A stretch of 35,434 nt of DNA from Candidatus Hydrogenedentota bacterium (GTDB taxonomy: Bacteria; Hydrogenedentota; Hydrogenedentia; Hydrogenedentales; SLHB01). The stretch spans positions 1 through 35,434 of the forward strand of contig JADLHJ010000018.1 in the NCBI GenBank assembly GCA_020848835.1. The letters are read 5' to 3'. Positions within the stretch are counted from its first letter, which is position 1, and every line of letters begins with the position of its first letter. Below are positions 7,899 through 16,567 of this stretch, piece by piece. Position numbers and translations under genes: made by a program. The notes under the pieces were generated by a model. That model saw only the letters and a list, made by a program, of their open reading frames with translations, ran no database searches and was not told the origin of the DNA.

Positions 7899-8831
7899 TT
7901 AGCTTGCTTCGGCGAGATTCAAAGCGCACAACCGATCCTCGCCTTTCGGCATGCCCTTTGCCCGCAATAATCCGCGCATCGCTTCACCGAGCACGAAATC
8001 TGCGCCAAACTGCTTACCATTCCGGCACGAAACGACGCCCGCAGTCAGACGTACCTCCGTCGGAAAACTTGGATCCGAAAAAGTAGTGCTATCCACTTCG
8101 CTCATAATCTTGCTGGCATACTTCGTCGCCTGATCGAGCGGGGTGTGAGGGAGGATCGCAGCGAATACCGTACCATCGAAGCGTGCGAGGATGTCATAGG
8201 TACGCGAATAGTTGCGCAACGCCATACCAAGTTCGACGAGTAAATCGTCGAGCGACACCGGACCCAACTCGTCATCAATCGCGTGAATTTCGTCCACGTC
8301 GAACACAATGCACGAAACGGGATAATCGTGGCGGAACGCTTCTTCGACTTCTTCCTGTAATCTCTCCATCAAAAAGCGGCGATTGCGAAGACCGGTCAGG
8401 TGGTCGGTGTAAACAGAATCAACCAACTCTTCCTGCTCGCGCAGGCGATCACGCAGATTCTTCGTGCGCATCGCAGCGTCCACACGCACCATCACCATCG
8501 GAAGATTATACGGTTTGGTAATGTAATCCGCCGCGCCAAGGTGATAGCCTTTTGCAATATCTTCCTGCGACCCCTTGACACTGACGAATATGACCACCGT
8601 ATCCGCCGCGGCCGACATCGCTTTCACTTTCTTGCAGACTTCGTAGCCATCGATGTCTGGAAAACAAATGTCGAGCAGAACCAGATCAACGTCACCTTTC
8701 GCGCACACTTCAATGGCTTCGGCCCCGGTATGGACCGCAAATGCGTCGTAATTGTGGCGGCGCAATCCTTCAACTAGGACGAGAGCCGCTTCTTCATGGT
8801 CATCTGCTACGCAGACACGATACGGATGCAC
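7899..8831 (-). CDS. Response regulator with degenerate GGDEF domain
   Basis: 310 aa. The N-terminal receiver domain (1-120) is intact: acidic pair D10/D11, phospho-acceptor D54 in LLDICFPDIDG, and K106 in TKPY. A short coiled linker leads to a GGDEF-family domain (about 138-305) with the conserved entry motif DHLTGLRNRR. The active-site GGDEF signature is replaced by FDGTVF (218-223), and the usual GH..GD segment after the metal-binding aspartate reads GPVSLDD. Diguanylate cyclase activity is therefore unlikely; such domains usually sense, bind or dimerise. The start is GTG at 8829-8831, preceded by GAGGG at a normal distance. No cognate histidine kinase is in the window. The receiver fold is certain; output function is inference. 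Confidence 0.88.
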   Translation of the reverse strand: MHPYRVCVADDHEEAALVLVEGLRRHNYDAFAVHTGAEAIEVCAKGDVDLVLLDICFPDIDGYEVCKKVKAMSAAADTVVIFVSVKGSQEDIAKGYHLGAADYITKPYNLPMVMVRVDAAMRTKNLRDRLREQEELVDSVYTDHLTGLRNRRFLMERLQEEVEEAFRHDYPVSCIVFDVDEIHAIDDELGPVSLDDLLVELGMALRNYSRTYDILARFDGTVFAAILPHTPLDQATKYASKIMSEVDSTTFSDPSFPTEVRLTAGVVSCRNGKQFGADFVLGEAMRGLLRAKGMPKGEDRLCALNLAEAS

Positions 8832-9034
8832 TGTAAACCCTCAAACTACTCTACCCACCGGAGGCCATTACCGGCCATAACTCTGATGAGAGTTTACCCG
8901 ACATATCAAAGAATAGGCAAACAAGGTATTTGCGAAAACAGCGAAAATCGCGAAGATATTCGCTGCGGCTTTGGATATAACTAGTTCATACCAAATATTT
9001 TGCACAATTTCGCAGATAGAGCTTGATGAACTGG

Positions 9035-9760
9035 CTAAACGAGATACGAGGGTCCGGAAACCTCTGACATCCCCTCTACGCGCCGTCTCACTGACGCCGC
9101 GTACTCAGCAGCCGGAAACCGTTCCAAATATTCTTCCAACACCTCGCGTGCCTCTGCCGGCTGCTTGAGCTCCAGGTTGTAGATATCACTCAGCCGATTT
9201 ACCACAGAAAGTGCTTCTTCTGGATCTTTGATTGTTTCTAAAGCTGCCTCAAACCACGGTGCGGCAACTTCTGGACGGCCGATAAGCATCAAGTTGTCCG
9301 CGGCGCGCAACGCAGCCCGCGTTTCTTTCGGAAACTTCCGCGCGATATTGATGAACTCGCGCGCCGCGCCTTCGAAGTCCCCTCGCAACTCAAAGCCCTC
9401 GGCAGCGCCATAACGCGGCTCCGCAGGGTTATATCGTCCAGTCGGCATCAGGATATCAATCAATAAATGCGATCCAAAAGACATAACGAGGGGGCCATAA
9501 AGAGCAAAGCCGGAAATGGCCAGCCCAAGCGTTGCGAAAACCAGAGATACGATGTCATTTTCTAGCCAGATCTTAATCAGCGTAAATTCGAAAATGAAGA
9601 AGATAATGAGAAAGACGACGGTGAAAGTTTCAACCGTGCGATCGAGATCGACATCGTGCGCCAGGCGTTGGCGTAATAGATAGATGCCCCACAATAAGTA
9701 GGGGATCAGAAAGAGGCCCGAAAGGACCCAAGCCAGATCGAAGCCAACCATGCCCGACAC
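9035..9760 (-). CDS. Membrane protein with C-terminal TPR-like repeats, unknown function
   Basis: 241 aa, family not recognised. Three hydrophobic segments occupy about residues 8-30, 45-65 and 68-100 (LSGLFLIPYLLWGIYLL, VVFLIIFFIFEF, LVFATLGLAISGFALYG). The soluble C-terminal part (about 115-240) shows TPR-like helical repeats: GFELRGDFEGAAREFINIARKFP, then NLMLIGRPEVAAPWFEAAL, then KQPAEAREVLEEYLERFP. The spacing and the A-x-x-x-F/Y pattern fit tetratricopeptide units, suggesting a membrane-tethered scaffold. The first in-frame start is GTG 9758-9760; ATG at 9749-9751 is an equally possible start three codons later. It is transcribed toward the response-regulator gene, about 200 nt away. 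Confidence 0.75.
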   Translation of the reverse strand: MSGMVGFDLAWVLSGLFLIPYLLWGIYLLRQRLAHDVDLDRTVETFTVVFLIIFFIFEFTLIKIWLENDIVSLVFATLGLAISGFALYGPLVMSFGSHLLIDILMPTGRYNPAEPRYGAAEGFELRGDFEGAAREFINIARKFPKETRAALRAADNLMLIGRPEVAAPWFEAALETIKDPEEALSVVNRLSDIYNLELKQPAEAREVLEEYLERFPAAEYAASVRRRVEGMSEVSGPSYLV

Positions 9761-9985
9761 GCTACCCCAACTAACGATAACTGCCTACGTTGCAGTACCA
9801 TAGACCGAATCTCAATGAATTTCCAGTGAAAAGATTGGGCGTTGGGCACTATTTTAGGTTTGATTTTGCACAATTTCACCGGTATCCTCTCCGCGTGCAG
9901 GCGGTGCACCCGAATGCACACGATTTCCATCCTAGACATTCAATGGCAGTATGAAGCGTGGCCGCGCGGAGGTTTCCTTTTTTAC

Positions 9986-11272
9986 ATGAAGCTTGCAGTT
10001 ATTGGCGGGGCTAGTTCGTATTCTCCGGAACTTGTAGATGGCCTTTTCGCACGACTCGACCGAATTCCTATCACCGAAATCTGGATGATGGACCCTAACG
10101 TCGAACGCCTCGAGATCACCGCGGGCCTCGCGCGCCGCATGTCGGAGCGCCATGGCAATCCTTTTACCGTTCACCACACGACGAACATGCGCGAGGCGGT
10201 GAAAGGCGCGAAATACGTCGTGACGCAGTTGCGCGTCGGCGGCATTCAGGCTCGCATTGAAGACGAAAAGCTCGGCCTGCGCCACGACATCATCGGCCAG
10301 GAAACGACGGGCGTCGGCGGTTTTTGCTGCGCGCTGCGCACCATACCGCGTATCCTCGACATTGCGCATGCCATGGAAGAACTCGCGCCGGACGGATACC
10401 TCGTGAACTTTACGAATCCTTCCGGCATTGTCACCGAAGCACTCATCAAACACAGCAAGATCACGAGCTTTGGACTCTGCAATATCCCCATTGGCATCAC
10501 GATGGAAGTCGTCAAACACACCGGCGCGAAGATGGAGGACGTGCAGCTCGATTATGTCGGTCTGAATCACCTTGCGTGGATTCGGCACTTCACAATTGAG
10601 GGTATGGACCGCACCAACGAAGTGCTAGATAAACTTATCGAAGTCGCGGACAAAGAGTGGGAAGACCCCGCAATTTGCGAGAGCATGCGCGCTTCCATGA
10701 AGAGCCTGCGCATGTACCTTAACGGCTACCTGCAATATTTTTACGCTCCGGATGCTGCCCTGGCGAAGATCAAGAAACAGGACAAGACACGCGGCGAACA
10801 GGTTGTCGAGATAGAGGCCAGCCTCTTCGAGAAATACAAGCAAAAAGAGTTGAACGAAAAACCGCCTGAGCTTTCAAAGCGTGGCGGAGCCCATTATTCG
10901 ACTGCGGCGTTCTACTTAATCGACGCAATCGAGAACGACACGAAAAATACGCAAATCATTTGCACGAAGAATAACGGCGCGATTCCGACCTTCGACGACG
11001 ATGCATCGGTCGAAGTGCCGTCGATCATTGGCAAAGACGGCGCGAAGGCAGTCCCGCAGACCGCGCCCGCGCCGATCATTCGCGGGTTGATGCAGAACAT
11101 CAAGGCCTACGAGTCGTTGACCGTGCAAGCCGCCGTGACAGGCGATAAGGAAGTAGCGTTCCAGGCCTTGCTGGAGCATCCCCTGACTCCGGATGCAACG
11201 GGTTGCCGTGCATTGCTGGATGATTTGCTTGAAGTGAATCGCCCACATCTCCAAGGGACATTTTTTAATTGA
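9986..11272 (+). CDS. Glycoside hydrolase family 4 (6-phospho-beta-glucosidase-like)
   Basis: 428 aa. GH4 enzymes use NAD+ and a divalent metal and cleave glycosides by a redox-elimination route. The N-terminal Rossmann motif KLAVIGGASSYSPELVDG (2-19) matches the family's phospho-beta-glucosidase branch. TNPSG (143-147), C165 in GLCNIPIG and H195 in GLNHLAW supply the catalytic-site and metal-binding residues. The ORF extends upstream to ATG 9842, but that extension has no Shine-Dalgarno and no family similarity. ATG 9986 begins exactly at the Rossmann strand and has GGAGG at 9968-9972 (13 nt spacing). No phosphotransferase genes are nearby, so whether the substrate is phosphorylated is open. 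Confidence 0.9.
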   Translation: MKLAVIGGASSYSPELVDGLFARLDRIPITEIWMMDPNVERLEITAGLARRMSERHGNPFTVHHTTNMREAVKGAKYVVTQLRVGGIQARIEDEKLGLRHDIIGQETTGVGGFCCALRTIPRILDIAHAMEELAPDGYLVNFTNPSGIVTEALIKHSKITSFGLCNIPIGITMEVVKHTGAKMEDVQLDYVGLNHLAWIRHFTIEGMDRTNEVLDKLIEVADKEWEDPAICESMRASMKSLRMYLNGYLQYFYAPDAALAKIKKQDKTRGEQVVEIEASLFEKYKQKELNEKPPELSKRGGAHYSTAAFYLIDAIENDTKNTQIICTKNNGAIPTFDDDASVEVPSIIGKDGAKAVPQTAPAPIIRGLMQNIKAYESLTVQAAVTGDKEVAFQALLEHPLTPDATGCRALLDDLLEVNRPHLQGTFFN

Positions 11273-11286
11273 AAATAGCGTACAGT

Positions 11287-11313
11287 AGCGCCTCGTTCGC
11301 CGAACGTGGCGCT
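11287..11313. other. Hairpin between GH4 gene and purC
   Basis: AGCGCC-T-CGTTC-GCC-GAACG-T-GGCGCT folds into 6 + 5 bp stems separated by one T:T mismatch. No T-tract follows. It starts 15 nt after the GH4 stop codon and is about 85 nt upstream of purC; it may be a weak terminator of the former or a leader structure of the latter. Confidence 0.5.
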
Positions 11314-11396
11314 TGGCTCCGGTCTGCGCAGTTTTCGGCGACGCATGAGCTATCTTGCGCTGAAAGCTTTTGCTGCTGGAGTAGGGTGACGAAATA

Positions 11397-12287
11397 ATGT
11401 CCGCTGCACTTTGCGAAACGCGTATCCCTGAACGGTCGCCTGCCGCACGCGGCAAGGTGCGCGACATCTACGACCTCGGCGAGCAACTTCTCATCGTAGC
11501 CACCGACCGCATTTCCGCATTCGACTGGATCAATCCCGTCGGTATCCCAGACAAGGGTAAGATCCTCACCCAAATGTCCTTGTTCTGGTTTGAGAAGATG
11601 GGTGACCTTGTCGAAAACCACCTGATTTCCGCGGACATCGCCGACTTCCCCGAAGAATTTCGTGCATATCCCGAGCAGTTTGAAGGCCGCTCCATGCTCG
11701 TCCACCGCTGCGCGATGTTTCCTGTCGAGTTTGTCGTGCGCGGATACCTCGCCGGCAGCGGCTGGAAGGAATACAAACAGCACGGCACAGTCTGCGGAAT
11801 CAAACTACCTCTGGGTCTTGTTGAGTCCAGCAGGTTGGACGCGCCGATCTTTACGCCGGCGACCAAGGCAGAATCGGGCCACGACATCAACATCTCCCCC
11901 GAGGAAGCGGGGCGAATACTGGGGCACGATTGGTGCGAGAAGGCGTCGTCCACAGCGATAGCCGTTTATTCTCGCGCGCACGAATATGCGGCCACTCAGG
12001 GTATAATCTTGTGCGACACAAAGTTCGAGTTCGGCACCCGTGAGGGCAGGCTGATTTTGGCGGATGAAATCCTGACGCCGGACTCGTCGCGGTTCTGGCC
12101 AGCGGATCGGTATGCGCCGGGACGTGGTCAGCCGAGTTATGACAAGCAGTTCGTGCGCGATTGGCTGGAAACCACGGATTGGGACAAAAATTCGCCGCAA
12201 CCGCCCTTGCCGGAAGACGTGGCGCTGCGAACGCGCGAGAAATATGTCGAGGCCTATCGAAAGCTCACAGGAAAGAGGGACTTTTGA
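11397..12287 (+). CDS. purC: Phosphoribosylaminoimidazole-succinocarboxamide synthase (SAICAR synthetase)
   Basis: 296 aa. Joins CAIR and aspartate with ATP hydrolysis in de novo purine synthesis. Diagnostic segments are GKVRDIYDLG at 22-31 (nucleotide-binding start), ATDRISAFDW, VEFVVRGYLAGSGWKEY (about 113-129), and LCDTKFEFG followed by LADEILTPDSSRFW near the C-terminus. Length matches the longer (about 300 aa) bacterial/yeast-like form rather than the 237 aa E. coli form. The ATG at 11397 is preceded by GGAGTAGGG about 8-17 nt upstream. Its stop is 2 nt before purF, so the two are almost certainly co-transcribed. Confidence 0.97.
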   Translation: MSAALCETRIPERSPAARGKVRDIYDLGEQLLIVATDRISAFDWINPVGIPDKGKILTQMSLFWFEKMGDLVENHLISADIADFPEEFRAYPEQFEGRSMLVHRCAMFPVEFVVRGYLAGSGWKEYKQHGTVCGIKLPLGLVESSRLDAPIFTPATKAESGHDINISPEEAGRILGHDWCEKASSTAIAVYSRAHEYAATQGIILCDTKFEFGTREGRLILADEILTPDSSRFWPADRYAPGRGQPSYDKQFVRDWLETTDWDKNSPQPPLPEDVALRTREKYVEAYRKLTGKRDF

Positions 12288-12289
12288 TC

Positions 12290-13762
12290 ATGCACAGCGA
12301 TGCTGACCTGGACGATTCGGCGCACGATTTTGACGGCGACCACCTGCGCGAAGAGTGCGGCGTGTTTGGCGTGTTCGGCCACCCGGACGCGGCGACACTT
12401 ACCTATCTCGGCCTCTATGCCCTGCAGCACCGCGGGCAAGAAGGCGCGGGAATTGTCGCATCTGACAACGGTCAACTTATCGGCCATCGCGGCGTGGGGC
12501 TTGTTGCGGACGTGTTCAAGCCGCACCGCCTCAAGCCACTAAAGGGCGACATTGCAATCGGCCACGTGCGCTACTCGACTTTCGGCACCAGCGTCCTCGA
12601 AAACGTCCAGCCGTTCATGCGCTCGTACCGTTATGGTTCGGTCTCGCTCTGCCACAACGGAAACCTTACCAACGCCTCCGTGCTGCGAGACGAACTCGAA
12701 GCTGACGGTCATATTTTCCAGGCGACCTCCGACACTGAAGTAATAATTCACCTCATCGCGAAATCACGTGAAGGTTCCTTTGTCGATTGCGTGATCGACG
12801 CACTGCAAAAAGTGGTCGGCGCCTTTTCGATTCTGGCAACAAATGGTGAAGAAATCGTGGCCGCGCGCGATCCACACGGGTTCCGTCCCTTGGTACTCGG
12901 TAAGCTGGGTAGTTCCTACATTCTCGCCAGCGAAACCTGCGCCCTCGATATTATCGATGCAGAACACGTACGCGATATCGAACCGGGCGAGGTGGTCTTG
13001 ATTGATCGCAACGGCATCCGTTCAGTCCGTCCGTTCGAAGCCGTCGAACCGAAACGCTGCATCTTCGAATATGTATACGTAGCGCGGCCGGATAGCGTCG
13101 TATTCGGGCATAGTGTCGATGAAGTGCGCAAGCAACTGGGCCGTAATCTCGCAAAAGAAGATGATGTCGAAGCAGACATTGTCATGGCCGTGCCGGACTC
13201 CTCGAACCAGGTGGCGCTCGGCTACTCGCACGAGTCTGGCATACCATTCGACATGGGTTTCATCCGCAACCACTACGTGGGCCGCACTTTCATCGAGCCT
13301 GACCAGCAGATCCGCGACTTTGGGGTGAAAATTAAACTGAACCCGGCGAGATCCGCCGTCGAAGGCAAACGCATCGTACTTGTAGATGACAGCATCGTCC
13401 GCGGCACAACTTCGAAGAAGATTATCAAGATGCTGCGCAAATGCAATGTAAAGGAAATTCACTTCCGCATCAGTTGCCCGCCGATTATCAACGGCTGCTA
13501 TTACGGCATCGACACGCCACAAAAAGAAAAACTTATCGCCGCCAAGATGAGCGTGGAGGAGATGCGCCAGTTCCTCGGCGTGGACTCGCTCAAATTCCAG
13601 ACTATTGACGGTATGATCGACGCGACCGGCATGCGCAAAGACCAGTTCTGCCTCGCCTGCTTCAATAACGCATACCCGACGCTCATCCCGCAAGACTTCG
13701 AACTGAACAAGCGCGAATTCCGCCGCCATGTAGACACCAGCGTAGACGTAGCGCCCCGGTAG
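12290..13762 (+). CDS. purF: Amidophosphoribosyltransferase
   Basis: 490 aa. Commits PRPP to purine synthesis by transferring glutamine amide nitrogen. The start ATG 12290 has GAAAGAGG at 12271-12278; the longer ORF from 12161 would overlap purC by 127 nt and adds an unrelated leader. With this start, C23 in EECGVFG is the nucleophile after a 22-residue propeptide that must be cleaved. The PRPP loop is VLVDDSIVRGTT. Four cysteines at the Bacillus-type Fe-S cluster positions are present (KRC, SCPP, and the CLAC pair), so this is the 4Fe-4S, oxygen-sensitive class rather than the cluster-free E. coli type. It is the second gene of a purC-purF pair. Confidence 0.97.
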   Translation: MHSDADLDDSAHDFDGDHLREECGVFGVFGHPDAATLTYLGLYALQHRGQEGAGIVASDNGQLIGHRGVGLVADVFKPHRLKPLKGDIAIGHVRYSTFGTSVLENVQPFMRSYRYGSVSLCHNGNLTNASVLRDELEADGHIFQATSDTEVIIHLIAKSREGSFVDCVIDALQKVVGAFSILATNGEEIVAARDPHGFRPLVLGKLGSSYILASETCALDIIDAEHVRDIEPGEVVLIDRNGIRSVRPFEAVEPKRCIFEYVYVARPDSVVFGHSVDEVRKQLGRNLAKEDDVEADIVMAVPDSSNQVALGYSHESGIPFDMGFIRNHYVGRTFIEPDQQIRDFGVKIKLNPARSAVEGKRIVLVDDSIVRGTTSKKIIKMLRKCNVKEIHFRISCPPIINGCYYGIDTPQKEKLIAAKMSVEEMRQFLGVDSLKFQTIDGMIDATGMRKDQFCLACFNNAYPTLIPQDFELNKREFRRHVDTSVDVAPR

Positions 13763-13810
13763 CAAATAAGTCGAATCTCTATCGCCCGGTTACCGTACCG
13801 AGCGCCTTTC

Positions 13811-14731
13811 TTACTGCAACCCCGCCATGCCGGTAATGAGCCAGCGGTCGCCGTTTCGTTCGCCTACTACGGCCAGTGTGACTTGGTCGCGGGGCCCAAT
13901 AAACTCCACTGGCGCAAATTTCCCTTTGTCGCCGTCTATTTGAATATTCGCATTCGCGGTATCCAAAACGGCGCCTTCAAATCCGCCCTGTACCTTATAG
14001 GCCTGTAGAAGTGCCCGCACTTCGGTTTTACCGCCTTGCTCAAACGAAAAGTTGTCCGCGAAAGCCGTCATCATCATGTCAATATCGCCGGCTTCGGTTG
14101 CCGCTTTCATGGTCGATATCATTACGTGCAATTTTTCTTCATCGGTCATGTTCGCGGTGATGGCCATTCCATCACCCGCGCCCGGCGCCCAAAACCCGAG
14201 GAAATTCCGCATGAAATAGACTGTGAACAGCACAAGCAACACCGCCACCGCGCCACCGCCGTACCGAATGACCGTCTTCCACGGGAACGGTTTCTTGATC
14301 TTCGCCTGAATCCAGAGCCCGCCAACGTTTACGCGCTCGCCCGCTTCCGCGCGCTTGTGCTTGTCTTCAAGATTGCCGAGTGTCTCGTTGACGGTAATGA
14401 ACGATCGGTGCCATTCATTTTGCAGCTTCTTAACGGCGACATCAGATTGCGCGAAAATATTCTCAAGGCTGGTGGCGCTCGAAATGATATTGATGACATC
14501 AAGCGTGAATTTGCAGTCCGGTCCAAGCCGGTCGCTCAAAACGCGATGGTCGCGCGCGAGTTTACTCTTGAGTTGAAGAAAATGGGTTTCGAGTTGCAGT
14601 CTGTTAACACTAGGCTGCGTGTACGCGCCGAGGAGTTGATTGAAGCGCAGCCAATCGTTCATGAAATCGCGCGTGCGCGCGATGTATCCATCCAATATTT
14701 CGATTCCATGTATGGGCACACGGGGGCTCAT
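13811..14731 (-). CDS. Membrane-anchored protein with NTF2/SnoaL-like C-terminal domain
   Basis: 306 aa from ATG 14731. Residues about 1-150 are helical and charged with no recognised family. One transmembrane segment (AVAVLLVLFTVYFMRNFLGFW) follows near 160-185. The C-terminal about 110 residues (MTDEEKLHVMISTMKAATEAGD ... FADNFSFEQGG ... DRWLITGMAGLQ) have the pattern of NTF2-like/SnoaL/DUF4440 domains. The start was chosen because GGAG lies 10 nt upstream; the ORF extends to a TTG at 14794 with a poor site. It is the last gene of the dxs operon, 66 nt after the steroid-reductase-like gene. The NTF2 fold includes ketosteroid isomerases, which is suggestive here, but the isomerase Tyr/Asp catalytic set cannot be identified. 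Confidence 0.75.
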   Translation of the reverse strand: MSPRVPIHGIEILDGYIARTRDFMNDWLRFNQLLGAYTQPSVNRLQLETHFLQLKSKLARDHRVLSDRLGPDCKFTLDVINIISSATSLENIFAQSDVAVKKLQNEWHRSFITVNETLGNLEDKHKRAEAGERVNVGGLWIQAKIKKPFPWKTVIRYGGGAVAVLLVLFTVYFMRNFLGFWAPGAGDGMAITANMTDEEKLHVMISTMKAATEAGDIDMMMTAFADNFSFEQGGKTEVRALLQAYKVQGGFEGAVLDTANANIQIDGDKGKFAPVEFIGPRDQVTLAVVGERNGDRWLITGMAGLQ

Positions 14732-14797
14732 GAATTGCGCGCTCCAGAAAATCCTTGCACTTACCATCAAAGCCCAAAGCGGGCGATTTGTCAATTC

Positions 14798-15559
14798 CTA
14801 TATCAGAAATGGCACAAGTGCTTTGCGCGATGCCGGGTAATCTGGAAACTGTTCGCGGTACCAGCGGTGGTTTGAGATGGCTCGCGGCGCAAGGTTCGCT
14901 GCCGTCCAAACGGCAAACACAAGTCCTGCTACCGACCAAGTGAGGATGGCCCAGCCGCACCACTCGATTAGTTCGCCGAAATAATTTGGGCACGAAATCC
15001 ATCTATACAACCCGCCCTGAGGAATCGAGTAGCCCGTGTCATTCTTTTGCCGTAGTCGAATGAGAACCTGATCGGAGTAGATGTTGATTGCAAATCCGGC
15101 GAGGAACAACGCAGCTCCAACGATGAAGCGTGGATCGCGCAACCATTCAGCAGAATACGTTTCCGCCGCCCACGCAAGGTGCCGGCCATTTAGATAGCCG
15201 TTGAAAACGTTGAAGACGATCGCCGACAACGGAATCATCAAGGGCATACGTTTTCCACGCGACTGCAGTAAGAACGGGAAAATGTAGGTGCGATAAACAT
15301 AGTGCGTCTGCCATAACGCGAGAAAAATCCACACGATACCCAAGGAGCCTGACTTCGCAGTCAAGCAAAAATAGAGGATCGAAAATACGGCCGGAGTTTC
15401 CATAATGATCCAACCGAGCCGGTTTGGAAGCGTCGGCCCCCAACCTGCTCGCGTGTGCCGGCCATAAGGCGCCACCACAAAGAACAGGGAAATAAAGACA
15501 ACTCCCGCGGACACAAACCCGGCTATCAGCAAGTAATCGTAAAGATCCTTCTCAGTCAT
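14798..15559 (-). CDS. Steroid 5-alpha-reductase-like (SRD5A family) membrane enzyme
   Basis: 253 aa, about 6-7 membrane segments. The family uses NADPH to reduce the delta-4 double bond of 3-oxo steroids; relatives reduce polyprenols or enoyl lipids. Similarity to the vertebrate SRD5A1/2 signature is striking: APYGRH (30-35), the catalytic glutamate E54 in METPA, the catalytic tyrosine Y87 in THYVYRTYIFP, then GYSIPQGGLYRW (176-187), NYFGELIEWCGWAI (192-205), HRWYREQFPDYP and the C-terminal end SRKALVPFLI. Length (253) matches SRD5A2. The ATG at 15559 has only a weak AAGG upstream. It lies 27 nt downstream of an SDR gene in a dxs-led operon. Family is confident; the natural substrate is unknown. 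Confidence 0.92.
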   Translation of the reverse strand: MTEKDLYDYLLIAGFVSAGVVFISLFFVVAPYGRHTRAGWGPTLPNRLGWIIMETPAVFSILYFCLTAKSGSLGIVWIFLALWQTHYVYRTYIFPFLLQSRGKRMPLMIPLSAIVFNVFNGYLNGRHLAWAAETYSAEWLRDPRFIVGAALFLAGFAINIYSDQVLIRLRQKNDTGYSIPQGGLYRWISCPNYFGELIEWCGWAILTWSVAGLVFAVWTAANLAPRAISNHRWYREQFPDYPASRKALVPFLI

Positions 15560-15586
15560 CTATATTGTTGCCTTGGCTCTGTAGCG

Positions 15587-16567
15587 TTACGCATAGCCCG
15601 CATCGACGAACCACTTGTACGTATCCGAAATCGTTTCTTGCAGAGGCCGAGCCGCATATCCCAATTCTCGCGATGCTTTCTCGTGCGATATCTTCTGGTG
15701 ATGCGTTACCGCGCGCAACGAATCGCTCGTGAACTTCTGCTCTTTGCCTGTGATAGCGCTCACAAGCGCGCCGAAGGGCAACGCCATGTGCGCCATCCAA
15801 ATCGGTGAGGCGAAGCGTGGGGGAGTTGTGCCCGTGATTTCGCAGGCGATACGAGAAAGATCCAGCAGTGATTTCTGGGTCCCGGCGAGCAGGTAACGCC
15901 CGCCCGATTTTCCCAGGCGCGCGGCAGCTTCCGCACCAAGACTGACGTCGCGCGCATCCACCCAGTTGAACCCGCCTTCCACGACCGCCGGCATTTTACC
16001 AGCCTTCACTTCGAGCAAGAACTTACCCATACGCGACGGCTTGAAGTCATTCGGGCCTACTACCGCCGTCGGGTTAATAATCACGACTTCCAGTCCGCGC
16101 TCGATACCTTTCAATGCTTCCAATTCTCCGCCGACCTTCGAGCGGTCATAGTCAGGGAGATTGGGTTCCGTTGCGAGCGCCCGCGATTCTGTAATGAGTT
16201 CCTCCAACGGATACGCGGAAAACGCATGAATCGAACTGCATTGGATCAGCTTTCGCACGCCGCATGCGACGCACGCGTCCACAACATTCTTGGTGCCTTC
16301 GACATTCGTGCGCCAGACCATGCCGCTTCGATCGCGCGTGAGGGTGATAATTGCGGCGAGATGAAAAACATATTCGGCGCTTTTGAAGGCTTCGCACAGC
16401 GACAATGGATCGAGTACAGAACCGGACACTTGTCTGCATGCGAGACCTTCCACGCCGCGTGAATCGCCGTGAACAACCGCACACACATCGTAACCGCGCT
16501 CGATGAGGAGACGGACAAGATTTGCCCCGACGTGACCGGAAGCGCCGGTGATTGCGACGCGCGTCAC
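15587..16567 (-). CDS. NAD(P)-dependent extended SDR (3beta-HSD / HpnA-like epimerase family)
   Basis: 326 aa. Extended short-chain dehydrogenase: TGASGHVG (7-14) is the nucleotide-binding turn, FHLAA (68-72) follows, the catalytic Ser is in QCSSIHAFS (109-117), and Y140/K144 form the YxxxK pair in YDRSKVGGE. The closest patterns in memory are dihydroflavonol reductase, 3beta-hydroxysteroid dehydrogenase and hopanoid-associated HpnA. The start is GTG at 16565-16567, overlapping the dxs TGA stop (GTGA), so translation is coupled. With Dxs upstream and an SRD5A homolog downstream, oxidation or epimerisation of a cyclic isoprenoid alcohol is a reasonable inference; a sugar-nucleotide role cannot be excluded. 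Confidence 0.9.
   Translation of the reverse strand: MTRVAITGASGHVGANLVRLLIERGYDVCAVVHGDSRGVEGLACRQVSGSVLDPLSLCEAFKSAEYVFHLAAIITLTRDRSGMVWRTNVEGTKNVVDACVACGVRKLIQCSSIHAFSAYPLEELITESRALATEPNLPDYDRSKVGGELEALKGIERGLEVVIINPTAVVGPNDFKPSRMGKFLLEVKAGKMPAVVEGGFNWVDARDVSLGAEAAARLGKSGGRYLLAGTQKSLLDLSRIACEITGTTPPRFASPIWMAHMALPFGALVSAITGKEQKFTSDSLRAVTHHQKISHEKASRELGYAARPLQETISDTYKWFVDAGYA

Noticed and set aside
8997..9877. Exact 15-base direct repeat ATTTTGCACAATTTC (8997-9011 and 9863-9877) flanking the TPR membrane gene
   Set aside because: About one chance 15-mer match is expected in a window this size, and it is A/T-rich low-complexity sequence; no other sign of insertion was seen.
13022..13765. 247-codon minus-strand ORF over purF
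   Set aside because: Antisense shadow caused by purF codon bias; purF is complete on the other strand.
13811..14150. Ketosteroid isomerase activity for the NTF2-like domain
   Set aside because: Fold-level hint only; the catalytic Tyr and Asp residues could not be identified, and most membrane-tethered NTF2-like domains are not isomerases.
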